Origin: Lachnospiraceae bacterium UBA1712
GTDB taxonomy: Bacteria; Bacillota; Clostridia; Lachnospirales; Lachnospiraceae
DNA: 44,270 nucleotides
Assembly (NCBI GenBank): GCA_002317175.1
Contig: DCJA01000036.1
Location: 1 to 44,270 of the forward strand
Direction: 5' to 3'
Position 1 is the first letter of the stretch; the number at the start of each line of letters is the position of its first letter. The notes beneath the pieces are model-generated. The model was not told where the DNA came from, ran no database searches, and was given only the letters and a program-made list of their open reading frames with translations. Positions 25,870 through 34,646 of the stretch are shown here, piece after piece. The position numbers and the translations under genes are program-made.

Positions 25870-26391
25870 ATGAGTATGAATAACAAATCTTTAACCAACT
25901 CTATAGCGATAAATGGGCTGCTTACAGCACTTGCATTGATACTAAGCTTTGTAGAAAGCCTGATACCTTTTAACTTTGGTATACCGGGAATTAAATTAGG
26001 CTTAGCCAATGTTGTTGTGCTGTTTATGATTTATAATATGAAAAGTCGTGACGCGATTATTGTAAATATTATTCGAGTACTCATAGCAGGATTTATGTTT
26101 GGCAATTTGAACAGCATAGCTTTTTCTATGGTAGGAGCGGTATGTAGCTTCCTTGTTATGTGGCTAATACATAAGCATACTCAAAGACATGTGATAGTGG
26201 TTAGTATAATCGGCGCGATAGTTCATGTACTGGGACAGTTGCTAATTGGAATACTGTGGTATCCCCCACGAGTACTTATGTATTACAGCTTATTCCTGCT
26301 TGTGGCTGCAATTGTTACAGGATCGTTATTGGGCATGGTGACAGGAAGGATAAATCATTATTATAAGGCGATTATTATAAGGCTCATATAA
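25870..26391 (+). CDS. Gx transporter family membrane protein (EetB-like)
   Basis: A 173-residue protein with five or six helices. It matches the family annotated as Gx transporter or 'heptaprenyl diphosphate synthase component I', with SFVESLIPFNFGIPGIKLGLAN and NIIRVLIAGFMFGN as the key blocks; the second carries Arg and Asn typical of S-components of ECF transporters. A role in flavin or quinone-precursor supply to extracellular electron transfer has been proposed for EetB; the prenyl-synthase label is probably historical. It is the last gene of the apbE operon. The start may be ATG 25870 or 25876. Confidence 0.88.
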   Translation: MSMNNKSLTNSIAINGLLTALALILSFVESLIPFNFGIPGIKLGLANVVVLFMIYNMKSRDAIIVNIIRVLIAGFMFGNLNSIAFSMVGAVCSFLVMWLIHKHTQRHVIVVSIIGAIVHVLGQLLIGILWYPPRVLMYYSLFLLVAAIVTGSLLGMVTGRINHYYKAIIIRLI

Positions 26392-26418
26392 CTCGGCAGA
26401 ATAGCACTCATTTTGCGT

Positions 26419-26447
26419 TTGACATGCTTCATCAACGAATCTATAAT
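26419..26447 (+). promoter_or_regulatory. Consensus sigma-A promoter of alaS
   Basis: A perfect TTGACA (26419-26424), 17-nt spacer and TATAAT (26442-26447). The predicted leader is only about 30 nt, so no T-box riboswitch can fit, unlike pheS-pheT downstream. Confidence 0.9.
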
Positions 26448-26486
26448 AAATTGGTATGATTTAAATTAGGAGGATTATGGATTTTT

Positions 26487-29132
26487 ATGAGACAATTTAC
26501 CTCAAATGAACTTAGAACTTTATGGAAAGAGTTTTATATAAAGAGAGGACACGTGGATGTTGGTGCGGTTTCACTTGTATCTGACGGTTCAACAGGTGTT
26601 CTTTTTAATGTTGCTGGTATGCAGCCACTTATGCCTTACCTTCTTGGTGAGAAGCATCCTTTGGGAACAAGACTTTGCAATGTTCAGGGTTGTGTAAGAA
26701 CCAATGATATTGATTCAGTTGGTGATAAGAGCCACGTTACCTTCTTCGAGATGATGGGTAGCTGGTCACTTGGCGATTATTTTAAGGAAGAGCGTTGTAA
26801 GTGGAGCTACGAGCTTCTTACAGAAGTATTCGGTTTTGATCAGGATCACCTTGCAGCAACAGTATTTGCAGGTGATGAGAATGCTCCTCGTGATGAAGAA
26901 GGTGCTAAGTACAGAATAGCTTCAGGATTCAAGCCTGAGAATATATATTATCTTCCAGCAGAAGACAACTGGTGGGGACTTGAATTTGGTCCATGTGGTC
27001 CTGACAGTGAGATGTTCTATATTGCAGACGTACCTGACTGTGGTCCTAACTGTGGTCCTGGATGCTCATGCGGTAAGTATACAGAGCTTGGTAATGATGT
27101 ATTTATGCAGTATGAGAAGCATCAGGATGGTCATTTGACTCCACTTGAGAACAAGAATGTTGATACAGGCTGGGGACTTGAGAGAAACCTTGCTTTCTTA
27201 AATGGTACTAAGGATGTATATAGAACAGATCTTTTTGTTCCTACTATTACATATATTGAGAAGGCTACAGGCATTGAATATGACAAGGATGAGAAGCTTA
27301 CAAAGTCTATGCGTGTCCTTGCTGATCATATGCGTACCAGTGTAATGCTTATTGGTGATGAGGCTAAGCTTCTTCCTTCCAATGCTGGTGCTGGATATGT
27401 TCTTAGAAGACTTATTCGTCGTGCAGTTAGACATGGACGTACACTTGGTCTTAAGAAAGAAAACTTACTTGATGTAGCAAAGATTTATATTGATGAGATA
27501 TACAATGAGTCTTATCCATTGCTCGTTAAGAATCGTGAATTCATTATCAAAGAGCTTGATAAGGAAATCGTACGTTTCGAGTCTACTCTTGAAAATGGTA
27601 TGAAGGAATTCAAGAAGATTCTTGATGATAAGAAGAAGGCTGGCGCTAAGGCTATTGATGGCAATGAAGCATTCTATCTCTATGACACATTTGGTTTCCC
27701 TATTGAATTAACTGTTGAAATGGCAGATGAAGAGGGTATGAGTGTTGACGAGGCTGGCTTCAATACAGCTATGGAAGCTGCTAAGCAGAAGGCTAGAGAA
27801 AATGCTAACTTCACTCAGAAGGTTGCTGATGCTGACTTATTTGAGAGCATTGAAGCAACAACAGAGTTTGTTGGATATACAGAATTAAGTTCAGAGGCAA
27901 AGATTGTTGCAATGGCTGATGAGGAAGCTATTGTAGAAGCTCTTTCTTCTGGAACAAATGGAACAATCATTACAGACAAGACTCCATTCTATGCAACAAT
28001 GGGTGGTCAGAGTGCTGACTACGGTACTATTGAAGCTGCAACTGGCGTATTTGCTGTAACTGATGTTGTTAAGCTTAAGGGCGGAAAGATTGCTCATATC
28101 GGTAATGTTGTATCTGGTTCAATTGCATCTGGAGCAACAGTTACTATGAAGGTTGATACAGTTAGACGTGCTAGCATTTGCAAGAATCACTCTGCAACAC
28201 ATCTTCTTCAGAAGGCACTTCAGATTGTTCTTGGGGAGGATGCTCATCAGGCTGGATCTTATCAGGATGCTGAAAGAACAAGATTTGACTTCACCTATGG
28301 TCAGGCTATGACTAAGGAAGAAATCGACAGAGTAGAAGCTATTGTAAATGAGCAGATTGCTAAGGATCTGGCTGTTGTAACAAATGTTATGACAATTGAG
28401 GAAGCTAAGAAGACTGGTGCTATGGCTCTCTTTGGTGAGAAGTATGGCGAAACAGTCAGAGTAGTAGACATGGGTGGATACTCAGTAGAACTTTGTGGTG
28501 GTACTCATGTATCTCACACAGGCGAGATTCAGAACTTCAAGATTGTTTCTGAAAGTGGTGTTGCTGCTGGTGTTCGTCGTATTGAAGCTATTACAGCTGC
28601 CAACGTTAATGCATTCTACAAGAATATGGAAGAGCAGTTGCAGACAGCTGCTGGTATTGTTAAATCTAATCCAGCAAATCTTTGCGATAAGCTTGCTAAT
28701 ATGATGAAGGAAATCAAGGCTCTTCAGTCAGAGGTTGAAAGCCTCAAGGCTAAGGCAGCTCAGGGAGCACTCGGCGATGTTATGGATCAGGTTACTGAGG
28801 TTAAGGGAGTTAAGCTTCTTGCTACTAAGGTTAGTGGTGTTGATATGAATGCACTTCGCGATCTTGGTGATCAGCTTAAGGGCAAGCTTGGTGAAGGCGT
28901 TATTGTACTTGCTTCTGATCAGGATGGAAAGGTTAATCTTATCGTGATGGCTACAGATGAAGCCCAGAAGAAGGGAGCTCACGCTGGTAACCTTATCAAG
29001 GAATGCGCTGCACTTGTTGGTGGTGGCGGCGGTGGTCGTCCAAACATGGCTCAGGCCGGTGGAAAGAATCCAGCTGGTATTGATGCTTGTCTTGCAAAGG
29101 CTTCTGAAGTACTTGCTGATCAGATTAAATAG
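26487..29132 (+). CDS. alaS: Alanyl-tRNA synthetase
   Basis: It charges tRNA-Ala. The 881-residue protein is full length: class II catalytic core (about 1-240, motif 2 in HVTFFEMMGSWSLGDYF), tRNA-recognition helices, the editing domain with the zinc ligands HSATH and CGGTH, and the C-Ala domain ending in a GGGGGGRPNMAQAGG hinge. The start is ATG 26487; the AGGAGG at 26468-26473 is 13 nt away, longer than usual, because an out-of-frame ATG at 26477 starts a 10-codon frame (MDFYETIYLK) that overlaps the alaS start. Strong promoter and codon use agree with high expression. Confidence 0.98.
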   Translation: MRQFTSNELRTLWKEFYIKRGHVDVGAVSLVSDGSTGVLFNVAGMQPLMPYLLGEKHPLGTRLCNVQGCVRTNDIDSVGDKSHVTFFEMMGSWSLGDYFKEERCKWSYELLTEVFGFDQDHLAATVFAGDENAPRDEEGAKYRIASGFKPENIYYLPAEDNWWGLEFGPCGPDSEMFYIADVPDCGPNCGPGCSCGKYTELGNDVFMQYEKHQDGHLTPLENKNVDTGWGLERNLAFLNGTKDVYRTDLFVPTITYIEKATGIEYDKDEKLTKSMRVLADHMRTSVMLIGDEAKLLPSNAGAGYVLRRLIRRAVRHGRTLGLKKENLLDVAKIYIDEIYNESYPLLVKNREFIIKELDKEIVRFESTLENGMKEFKKILDDKKKAGAKAIDGNEAFYLYDTFGFPIELTVEMADEEGMSVDEAGFNTAMEAAKQKARENANFTQKVADADLFESIEATTEFVGYTELSSEAKIVAMADEEAIVEALSSGTNGTIITDKTPFYATMGGQSADYGTIEAATGVFAVTDVVKLKGGKIAHIGNVVSGSIASGATVTMKVDTVRRASICKNHSATHLLQKALQIVLGEDAHQAGSYQDAERTRFDFTYGQAMTKEEIDRVEAIVNEQIAKDLAVVTNVMTIEEAKKTGAMALFGEKYGETVRVVDMGGYSVELCGGTHVSHTGEIQNFKIVSESGVAAGVRRIEAITAANVNAFYKNMEEQLQTAAGIVKSNPANLCDKLANMMKEIKALQSEVESLKAKAAQGALGDVMDQVTEVKGVKLLATKVSGVDMNALRDLGDQLKGKLGEGVIVLASDQDGKVNLIVMATDEAQKKGAHAGNLIKECAALVGGGGGGRPNMAQAGGKNPAGIDACLAKASEVLADQIK

Positions 29133-29142
29133 TTGAAACTTA

Positions 29143-29171
29143 AGGGGAATGCTTGCTGCGTTCCCCTATTT
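29143..29171 (+). terminator. Rho-independent terminator after alaS
   Basis: GGGGAA (29144-29149) / TTCCCC (29161-29166), with extra TGC/GCG pairs inside and a TATTTGTTT tail. It lies in the 48-nt gap before the MBL-fold gene. Confidence 0.7.
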
Positions 29172-29180
29172 GTTTGAGGT

Positions 29181-30296
29181 ATGAAAGTGAGACTCATTTG
29201 TAAAATGCTAAAAATTATTGGCGTAATAATATTGATCATAGCAATCATTATTATCCTGATTCTTTTGGGTGTAACATTCTGGCCAGCAATCGGCAGAGTT
29301 CCTGATGCGGCCATGAGAGCAGAATACGTAGAACGGACCGTATACTTTGACGGCAAAACATTTAAAAATATTGATGCAAATGCGAAGCAGCTTGTTGATG
29401 CTGCTGAAGACAAAGGGACAAGGCTTACTCCGACTGATGAAATACCGGTTAAAAAAAGCGAAAGCATAGAGCAGGGAGAAGAAGGTAAGTTATATGTATA
29501 CTGGCTTGGTCATTCCTCAAGTCTTGTTCAGTTAGGAGAGAAGAATATCCTGATTGATCCTGTTTTTAATGAGCATGCTTCACCAGTTTGGTTTGCAGGC
29601 CCAAAGAGATTTTCTGATGTTCCTATTGAAACTGAGAATCTGCCTAAGATCGATGTGCTTCTCATTTCCCATGATCATTATGACCATCTTGACTATGCTA
29701 CGATAAAGGCAATCGATGATCGGGTTGAACATTATATAGTACCATTGGGGGTTGAAAGCTATCTTGAAGGCTGGGGAGTTGATCCGGCAAAGATTAGTAA
29801 TATTGCTTGGTATGAAAATGTTACAATCGATGGAGTTGAGTATACAGCTACACCTTCGCAGCATTATACAATGAGAAATCCATTGCATCAGAATGCAACA
29901 TGGTGGTGTGGTTATTATTTTAAGGATGAATATCACAGCGTTTACTACACTGGTGATGGCGGATATAGTGAGAACTTCAATCAGATTGCTCAAAAAGTAG
30001 GTCCAATAGATCTTGCACTGATTGAATGCGGTCAGTATGGAAAGGGATGGCCTTATATTCATATGTTTCCAGAGGAATCTATACAGGCCATAGAGGTTTT
30101 AAATCCAAAATGGACTATTCCAGTTCACTGGGGTGCGTATTGTATCTGTTATAATGACTGGGATGATTCAATCATCAGATTTACAGATCTTGCAGATGAA
30201 AAAAATATCAAATATGCCACTCCATTGATTGGGGAAAAGGTGGATTTTGATACAATATCTGAATACAGCAAACAGTGGTGGGCTGGTCTGAATTAG
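29181..30296 (+). CDS. Membrane-anchored MBL-fold hydrolase (UlaG/NAPE-PLD-like)
   Basis: A 371-residue protein with one N-terminal helix (about 10-33) and a metallo-beta-lactamase fold. Metal motifs: LGHSSSLVQLG with LIDPVFN, ISHDHYDHLD as the HxHxDH zinc site, a later His in PSQHY, YTGDGGY and IPVHWGAY. The SSSLVQ and HDHYDHLDY segments resemble the bacterial relatives of NAPE-phospholipase D, so a phosphodiesterase on a lipid or envelope substrate is possible. There is no signal peptidase site, so the domain is probably tethered outside. No clear ribosome site precedes the ATG (TTTGAGGT). Confidence 0.85.
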   Translation: MKVRLICKMLKIIGVIILIIAIIIILILLGVTFWPAIGRVPDAAMRAEYVERTVYFDGKTFKNIDANAKQLVDAAEDKGTRLTPTDEIPVKKSESIEQGEEGKLYVYWLGHSSSLVQLGEKNILIDPVFNEHASPVWFAGPKRFSDVPIETENLPKIDVLLISHDHYDHLDYATIKAIDDRVEHYIVPLGVESYLEGWGVDPAKISNIAWYENVTIDGVEYTATPSQHYTMRNPLHQNATWWCGYYFKDEYHSVYYTGDGGYSENFNQIAQKVGPIDLALIECGQYGKGWPYIHMFPEESIQAIEVLNPKWTIPVHWGAYCICYNDWDDSIIRFTDLADEKNIKYATPLIGEKVDFDTISEYSKQWWAGLN

Positions 30297-30366
30297 CGTG
30301 TTTTTGGTCTTAAGTTTATTTGCATATTGAAGATGAAAAGGCTGTTGAACTGTGAAGAAATAATAT

Positions 30367-30395
30367 TTGACTTTTACAAAATGCGATTGTATAAT
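30367..30395 (+). promoter_or_regulatory. Sigma-A promoter of the pheS-pheT T-box leader
   Basis: TTGACT (30367-30372), 17-nt spacer, TATAAT (30390-30395). The predicted start is near 30402, just before the T-box structure. Confidence 0.82.
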
Positions 30396-30402
30396 CTGAA
30401 CT

Positions 30403-30660
30403 AATCGAATATGGCTGTGAAGATGCGTAAGTAGTGTATATATGACGGTTTGAGAGAGTTGCGTCACCGGTTGAGAGCGTAATACAGGGGTATATATATG
30501 AATTTCAACATTGGAGCCTTCCACGAAAACAGCACAGATGATTAAGTGGATGCAGACGTAGCATATACGTTGAGAGTGCGAATATGATGATTGTTGTATT
30601 CGAAGATGGGTGGTACCGCGAGATTAATCGTCCCATGGCTTTATGCCATGGGATTTTTTT
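30403..30660 (+). ncRNA. T-box riboswitch (phenylalanine) controlling pheS-pheT
   Basis: The 410-nt gap before pheS holds a T-box leader. Stem I elements include AGAGAG and GGTTGAGAG; the candidate specifier is TTC (30504-30506), a Phe codon, in the GAATTTCAAC loop. The T-box sequence GGGTGGTACCGCG (30608-30620) starts the antiterminator. The competing terminator pairs TCCCATGGC (30631-30639) with GCCATGGGA (30645-30653) and ends in seven Ts. Uncharged tRNA-Phe should stabilise the antiterminator and switch on pheS-pheT. Upstream of the promoter (30297-30366) I see nothing else. Confidence 0.93.
30631..30660 (+). terminator. T-box-controlled terminator
   Basis: A perfect 9-bp stem with a 5-nt loop, followed by seven Ts, is the off-state terminator of the phenylalanine T-box. 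Confidence 0.9.
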
Positions 30661-30706
30661 ATGGACTAAAGCAAGAATAAACCTGGTAAATAAATAGGAG
30701 GATACT

Positions 30707-31750
30707 ATGACTGATCTTAATGAATTAAGTGAAAAGCTGTCTGCCATTAAAGCGGAGATCAAAGATGAGCTTGTAAATATTACAAACTCAAAGAGTGTTT
30801 ATGAATACCGTAAGAACATTATGGATTCAAAATCTGGTAAGATTGGCTCACTCATGAAGGAAATGTGTAAGATTCCTAATGAGATGAAGGCTGAGTATGG
30901 TAAGAAGGTAAATGAAATCAAAACCTGGGCTCAGGCTGAGTTTGAAGAGCTTGATAAGAAGTTAAAAGAAGCAGAGATGCGCGTGAAGTATGAAAGCGAG
31001 AAGATTGATGTAACTCTTCCAGCAAAGAAGGCTAAGAAGGGTAATCTTCATCCTAATACTCAGATGCGCAATCAGCTCGTAGATATTTTTGGCTCTATGG
31101 GATTTGATATATATGAAGGTAGAGAAATTGAAACAGATTACTATAACTTCACTGCTCTAAATATTCCACAGGATCATCCAGCAAGAGATATGCAGGATAC
31201 ATTCTACTTAAGCCCAGAGTTCTTACTTAGAACACAGACTTCATCTGGACAGATTCATGTTATGGAAGAGCAGAAGCCACCAATCAAGATCATTTCTCCT
31301 GGTAAGGTATTCAGATCTGATGATGATGCTACTCATTCACCAATGTTCTCTCAGATGGAAGGTCTTGTAGTTGATAAGGGTATTACACTTTGCGACCTTC
31401 AGGGTATGCTCGACGTATTTGTTCAGAAGATATTTGGCGAAGATACTAAGACAAGACTTCGTCCTTCGTACTTCCCATTTACAGAGCCTTCTGTAGAAGT
31501 AGATGTAAGCTGCTTCCAGTGCCATGGCGCAGGCTGCAGACTGTGTAAGGGAACAGGCTGGATAGAGATTCTTGGTGCTGGTGTAGTAAATAAGTCAGTA
31601 CTTGAAGGCTGTGGAATTGACAGTTCGGTATACAGCGGTATCGCATTTGGTATTGGTATTGAGCGTATTGCTATGCTTAAGTACGGTATCAATAATATTA
31701 AGCATTTATTCGAATCTGATCTCAGAGTACTTGATCAGATCGATGATTAA
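30707..31750 (+). CDS. pheS: Phenylalanyl-tRNA synthetase alpha subunit
   Basis: The 347-residue catalytic subunit of the alpha2-beta2 enzyme. It has an N-terminal coiled coil (about 1-100), class II motif 2 (PGKVFRSDDDATHSPMFSQMEGL), the phenylalanine pocket FTEPSVEVDVSC, and motif 3 (GIAFGIGIERIAML). A Cys-rich insertion CFQCHGAGCRLCKGTGW, seen in many bacterial PheS, may bind zinc. AGGAGG is 5-6 nt before the ATG. It is under T-box control and 24 nt ahead of pheT. Confidence 0.98.
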   Translation: MTDLNELSEKLSAIKAEIKDELVNITNSKSVYEYRKNIMDSKSGKIGSLMKEMCKIPNEMKAEYGKKVNEIKTWAQAEFEELDKKLKEAEMRVKYESEKIDVTLPAKKAKKGNLHPNTQMRNQLVDIFGSMGFDIYEGREIETDYYNFTALNIPQDHPARDMQDTFYLSPEFLLRTQTSSGQIHVMEEQKPPIKIISPGKVFRSDDDATHSPMFSQMEGLVVDKGITLCDLQGMLDVFVQKIFGEDTKTRLRPSYFPFTEPSVEVDVSCFQCHGAGCRLCKGTGWIEILGAGVVNKSVLEGCGIDSSVYSGIAFGIGIERIAMLKYGINNIKHLFESDLRVLDQIDD

Positions 31751-31774
31751 TTAGGTGAAAGGAGATTATTCAAA

Positions 31775-34192
31775 ATGTTATTACCATTAAGCTGGTTAAA
31801 AGATTATGTTGATGTAAATGTTGACGTGGATACACTTGAAGAAAAACTCTTTTCATGTGGATTCGAAGTTGAAGAAAAGTATGAAGTTGGTCATGATATC
31901 AGCAATGTAGTTGTTGGTCTTGTTAAGACCTGTGAAGCTATTCCTGATACACATCTTCATGTATGTACAGTAGATGCTGGTTCTCATGGTGAGTTCCAGA
32001 TTTGTTGCGGAGCTGACAATGTTGCTGCTGGTGGCAAGTTCCCACTTGCACTTGTTGGAGCTACAGTTTATGCAACTGCTAAAGATCACAAGACAGTTGA
32101 AGGCGTTATGACAATTAATGCTGGTAAACTTAGAGGCTATGATTCATTTGGTATGCTTTGTTCAGGTACAGAGCTTGGCGTAAGCGAGGATCTGTTCCCA
32201 GGCGGTGGCTACAATGGCCTTCTTGTGCTTCCAGAGGATGCAGAGGTTGGTGCTGATGTTAAGCCAATTCTTGGTCTGGATGATTATATTTTTGATGTAT
32301 CAATTACATCTAATAGACCTGACTGCCAGAGCATTTTCGGTATTGCACGTGAGGTTGCTGCAGTGCTTGAACTTCCTCTTAAGCAGCCAGCTCTTGATTA
32401 CACAGAGACAGATGTAACAATTCCATTTAACGTATCAGTTGATGCTCAGGACCTCTGCCCAAGATATTCTGCTCATTATGTATATGATGTTAAGATTGCA
32501 GAGTCTCCAGCATGGATGAAGAGAAGACTTGCTCTTGTTGGATGTAGTGCTATCTCTAACATGGTAGATATTACAAACTATGTTATGAAAGAACTTGGTC
32601 AGCCAATGCACGCATTTGACTTCAATTACCTTGAGGCAGATGCGATAAATGTTAGACGTGCCAATGATGGAGAGAAGATTGTTACTCTTGACGAGAAGGA
32701 ATTTACTCTTACAAATGATAACCTTGTTATCTGTGATGGTAAGAAGCCAGTTGCACTTGCAGGTATCATGGGTGGTCTTAATTCAGAGATTCTTGATACA
32801 ACAACTGCAGTTATGTTTGAGTCAGCTAAGTTTGCTCATGATAACATCAGAAAGAGCTCAAAGGCTCTTGGTCAGGTATCAGATGCCAGCGCACGTTATA
32901 CAAAGGGCGTTGATGAATATACAACAGTTATGGCTATGAAGAGAGCTCTTCATCTTGTTGAAGAACTTGGATGTGGTAAAGTATCTGCTACTAAGTTTGA
33001 TGTTAACACAGGCAACTCAGTTGAGCCATTTGAACTTAAGGTTAGTGTAAAGCAGGTTAATGGAGTTCTCGGTATCACAGTACCAGACGAAGATATTGTA
33101 AGAATTCTTACAAATCTTGATTTTGCTCCAGTGCTCAATGGCGATGAGCTTACAATGCAGATTCCGGCATACAGAGAAGATATGGCTACATATCAGGATG
33201 TTGCTGAGGAAGTTATCAGAATGTATGGCTACGAGCATATTGTTCCTACATTTATCCCAACAGCTGAAGTTACAATGGGTGGATATAATCTTCGTCAGAA
33301 GAGAGAACTTAAGATAAAGAATGCACTTTGTGCTGCAGGCGCATTTGAAGGAATGCATTACTCATTCTTCTCGCCTTCAGACCTGGATCTTATCAGACTT
33401 CCACAGGATGCTCCTGAAAGACATGCAATTAAGCTGATCAATCCAATCAATATTGATCTTTCTCTTATGAGAACAACTCTTGCTCCTCAGATGATAAATG
33501 CAATTGCAAGAAATCAGAAGAAGGGTATTCTATCAGGAAGAATCTTTGAAATGGGTAACAAATTCATTCCAAAGGAGCTTCCACTTACAGAGTATCCAGA
33601 CGAAAGAGAGACTATCTGTATTGGTATCTTTGGTGCAGAGGAAGATTTCTTTACACTCAAGGGCCTTGTTGATGTTATAGCTGATGCGCTTGATATTAAG
33701 TTTGACTACGAAGCTGCTTCAAATACATTCCTTCATCCATACAGAACAGCTAAGGTTGTCTGCGAAGGCAATGAGGTTGGTTACCTTGGTCAGGTTCTTT
33801 ATGAGATCTGTGATGAACTTGATATGAGAGTTCCTGCCTATGTGGCTGAAATTGATTTAAAATCTCTTACAAAGTACTATGATAAGTCAAGAAAGTTTAT
33901 TCCACTTCCTAAGTATCTGGAAGAAAAGAGAGATTTCTGCTTCGTAATGGACAAGAATCTTGCATGTGCTGAAATAGAAAAGGTAATTATGGAGTCATGC
34001 GATTACATTACTTCTATTGAACTCTTTGATTTATACGAGGGTATGCAGCTTGGCCTTGATAAGAAGAGTATGGCATTCTCTGTTGTATTCACTCCAAGAG
34101 ACGAGGAATTCAAGCCAGAAGTAATCGATGGCTTTGTTGATAATATTCTTAAGAATGTTGAGAGCAAACTGGGTGCTGTACTTAGAGCATAG
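31775..34192 (+). CDS. pheT: Phenylalanyl-tRNA synthetase beta subunit
   Basis: The 805-residue partner of PheS. Recognised segments: an EMAP/OB-type tRNA-binding domain (about 40-155), the B3/4 editing domain around PRYSAHYVYDVKIAESPAWMK, a B5 domain, a catalytic-like core and the FDX-ACB anticodon-binding domain at the C-terminus (PLPKYLEEKRDFCFVMD to the end). The length is normal. It is co-transcribed with pheS under the T-box. It ends 208 nt before rpsU, with no clear terminator seen in between. Confidence 0.98.
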   Translation: MLLPLSWLKDYVDVNVDVDTLEEKLFSCGFEVEEKYEVGHDISNVVVGLVKTCEAIPDTHLHVCTVDAGSHGEFQICCGADNVAAGGKFPLALVGATVYATAKDHKTVEGVMTINAGKLRGYDSFGMLCSGTELGVSEDLFPGGGYNGLLVLPEDAEVGADVKPILGLDDYIFDVSITSNRPDCQSIFGIAREVAAVLELPLKQPALDYTETDVTIPFNVSVDAQDLCPRYSAHYVYDVKIAESPAWMKRRLALVGCSAISNMVDITNYVMKELGQPMHAFDFNYLEADAINVRRANDGEKIVTLDEKEFTLTNDNLVICDGKKPVALAGIMGGLNSEILDTTTAVMFESAKFAHDNIRKSSKALGQVSDASARYTKGVDEYTTVMAMKRALHLVEELGCGKVSATKFDVNTGNSVEPFELKVSVKQVNGVLGITVPDEDIVRILTNLDFAPVLNGDELTMQIPAYREDMATYQDVAEEVIRMYGYEHIVPTFIPTAEVTMGGYNLRQKRELKIKNALCAAGAFEGMHYSFFSPSDLDLIRLPQDAPERHAIKLINPINIDLSLMRTTLAPQMINAIARNQKKGILSGRIFEMGNKFIPKELPLTEYPDERETICIGIFGAEEDFFTLKGLVDVIADALDIKFDYEAASNTFLHPYRTAKVVCEGNEVGYLGQVLYEICDELDMRVPAYVAEIDLKSLTKYYDKSRKFIPLPKYLEEKRDFCFVMDKNLACAEIEKVIMESCDYITSIELFDLYEGMQLGLDKKSMAFSVVFTPRDEEFKPEVIDGFVDNILKNVESKLGAVLRA

Positions 34193-34298
34193 TCAAAAAG
34201 TATTGAGTATTTGTGGAAATGCTGATTTTTATAAAAATGCTGTTTTGCCATAAAAGAGTTGAATTATCATAAAATTGATGTTTTATTATAAAAAACAG

Positions 34299-34326
34299 TT
34301 GACGAACGGCAAAAAACATTTATAAT
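34299..34326 (+). promoter_or_regulatory. rpsU promoter
   Basis: TTGACG (34299-34304), 16 nt, TATAAT (34321-34326). The leader of about 70 nt ends in a GGGAGG ribosome site. The rest of the 34193-34400 gap is AT-rich without recognisable elements. Confidence 0.75.
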
Positions 34327-34400
34327 ATTCAATGTGTGTAAACACAAATAACCTGAATCAGTCGTTATACGAAGACAGGACTGAAGGGAGGCAAGTTTAG

Positions 34401-34577
34401 ATGTCAAGTGTTATCGTAAAAGAAAACGAAACTTTAGATAGCGCATTAAGACGCTTCAAGAGAAGCTGCGCAAAGGCTGGTATCCAGCAGGAAATCAGAA
34501 AGCGTGAGCATTATGAGAAGCCATCTGTAAAGCGTAAGAAGAAATCTGAAGCTGCAAGAAAGCGTAAGTACAACTAA
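34401..34577 (+). CDS. rpsU: 30S ribosomal protein S21
   Basis: A 58-residue, very basic protein, normal for S21. It starts SSVIVKENETLDSALRRFKR and ends in a run of Lys/Arg (VKRKKKSEAARKRKYN). S21 binds the 3' domain of 16S rRNA and helps initiation. It has its own promoter, a good GGGAGG site 10 nt upstream and its own terminator, so it is a single-gene unit. It is placed between pheT and a metallophosphoesterase. Confidence 0.97.
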   Translation: MSSVIVKENETLDSALRRFKRSCAKAGIQQEIRKREHYEKPSVKRKKKSEAARKRKYN

Positions 34578-34588
34578 GATTGTATTTG

Positions 34589-34620
34589 AAACCCTTAGAT
34601 TCATATCTAAGGGTTTTTTT
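34589..34620 (+). terminator. Rho-independent terminator after rpsU
   Basis: A perfect 10-bp stem ACCCTTAGAT (34591-34600) / ATCTAAGGGT (34605-34614), TCAT loop and a run of Ts. Confidence 0.93.
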
Positions 34621-34646
34621 ATGTCATTTATGATATACTAACAAAT

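Noticed and set aside
31853..33358. Minus-strand open frames inside pheT and other strong genes
   Set aside because: They lie opposite well-supported coding sequence, lack ribosome sites and have composition set by the sense gene.
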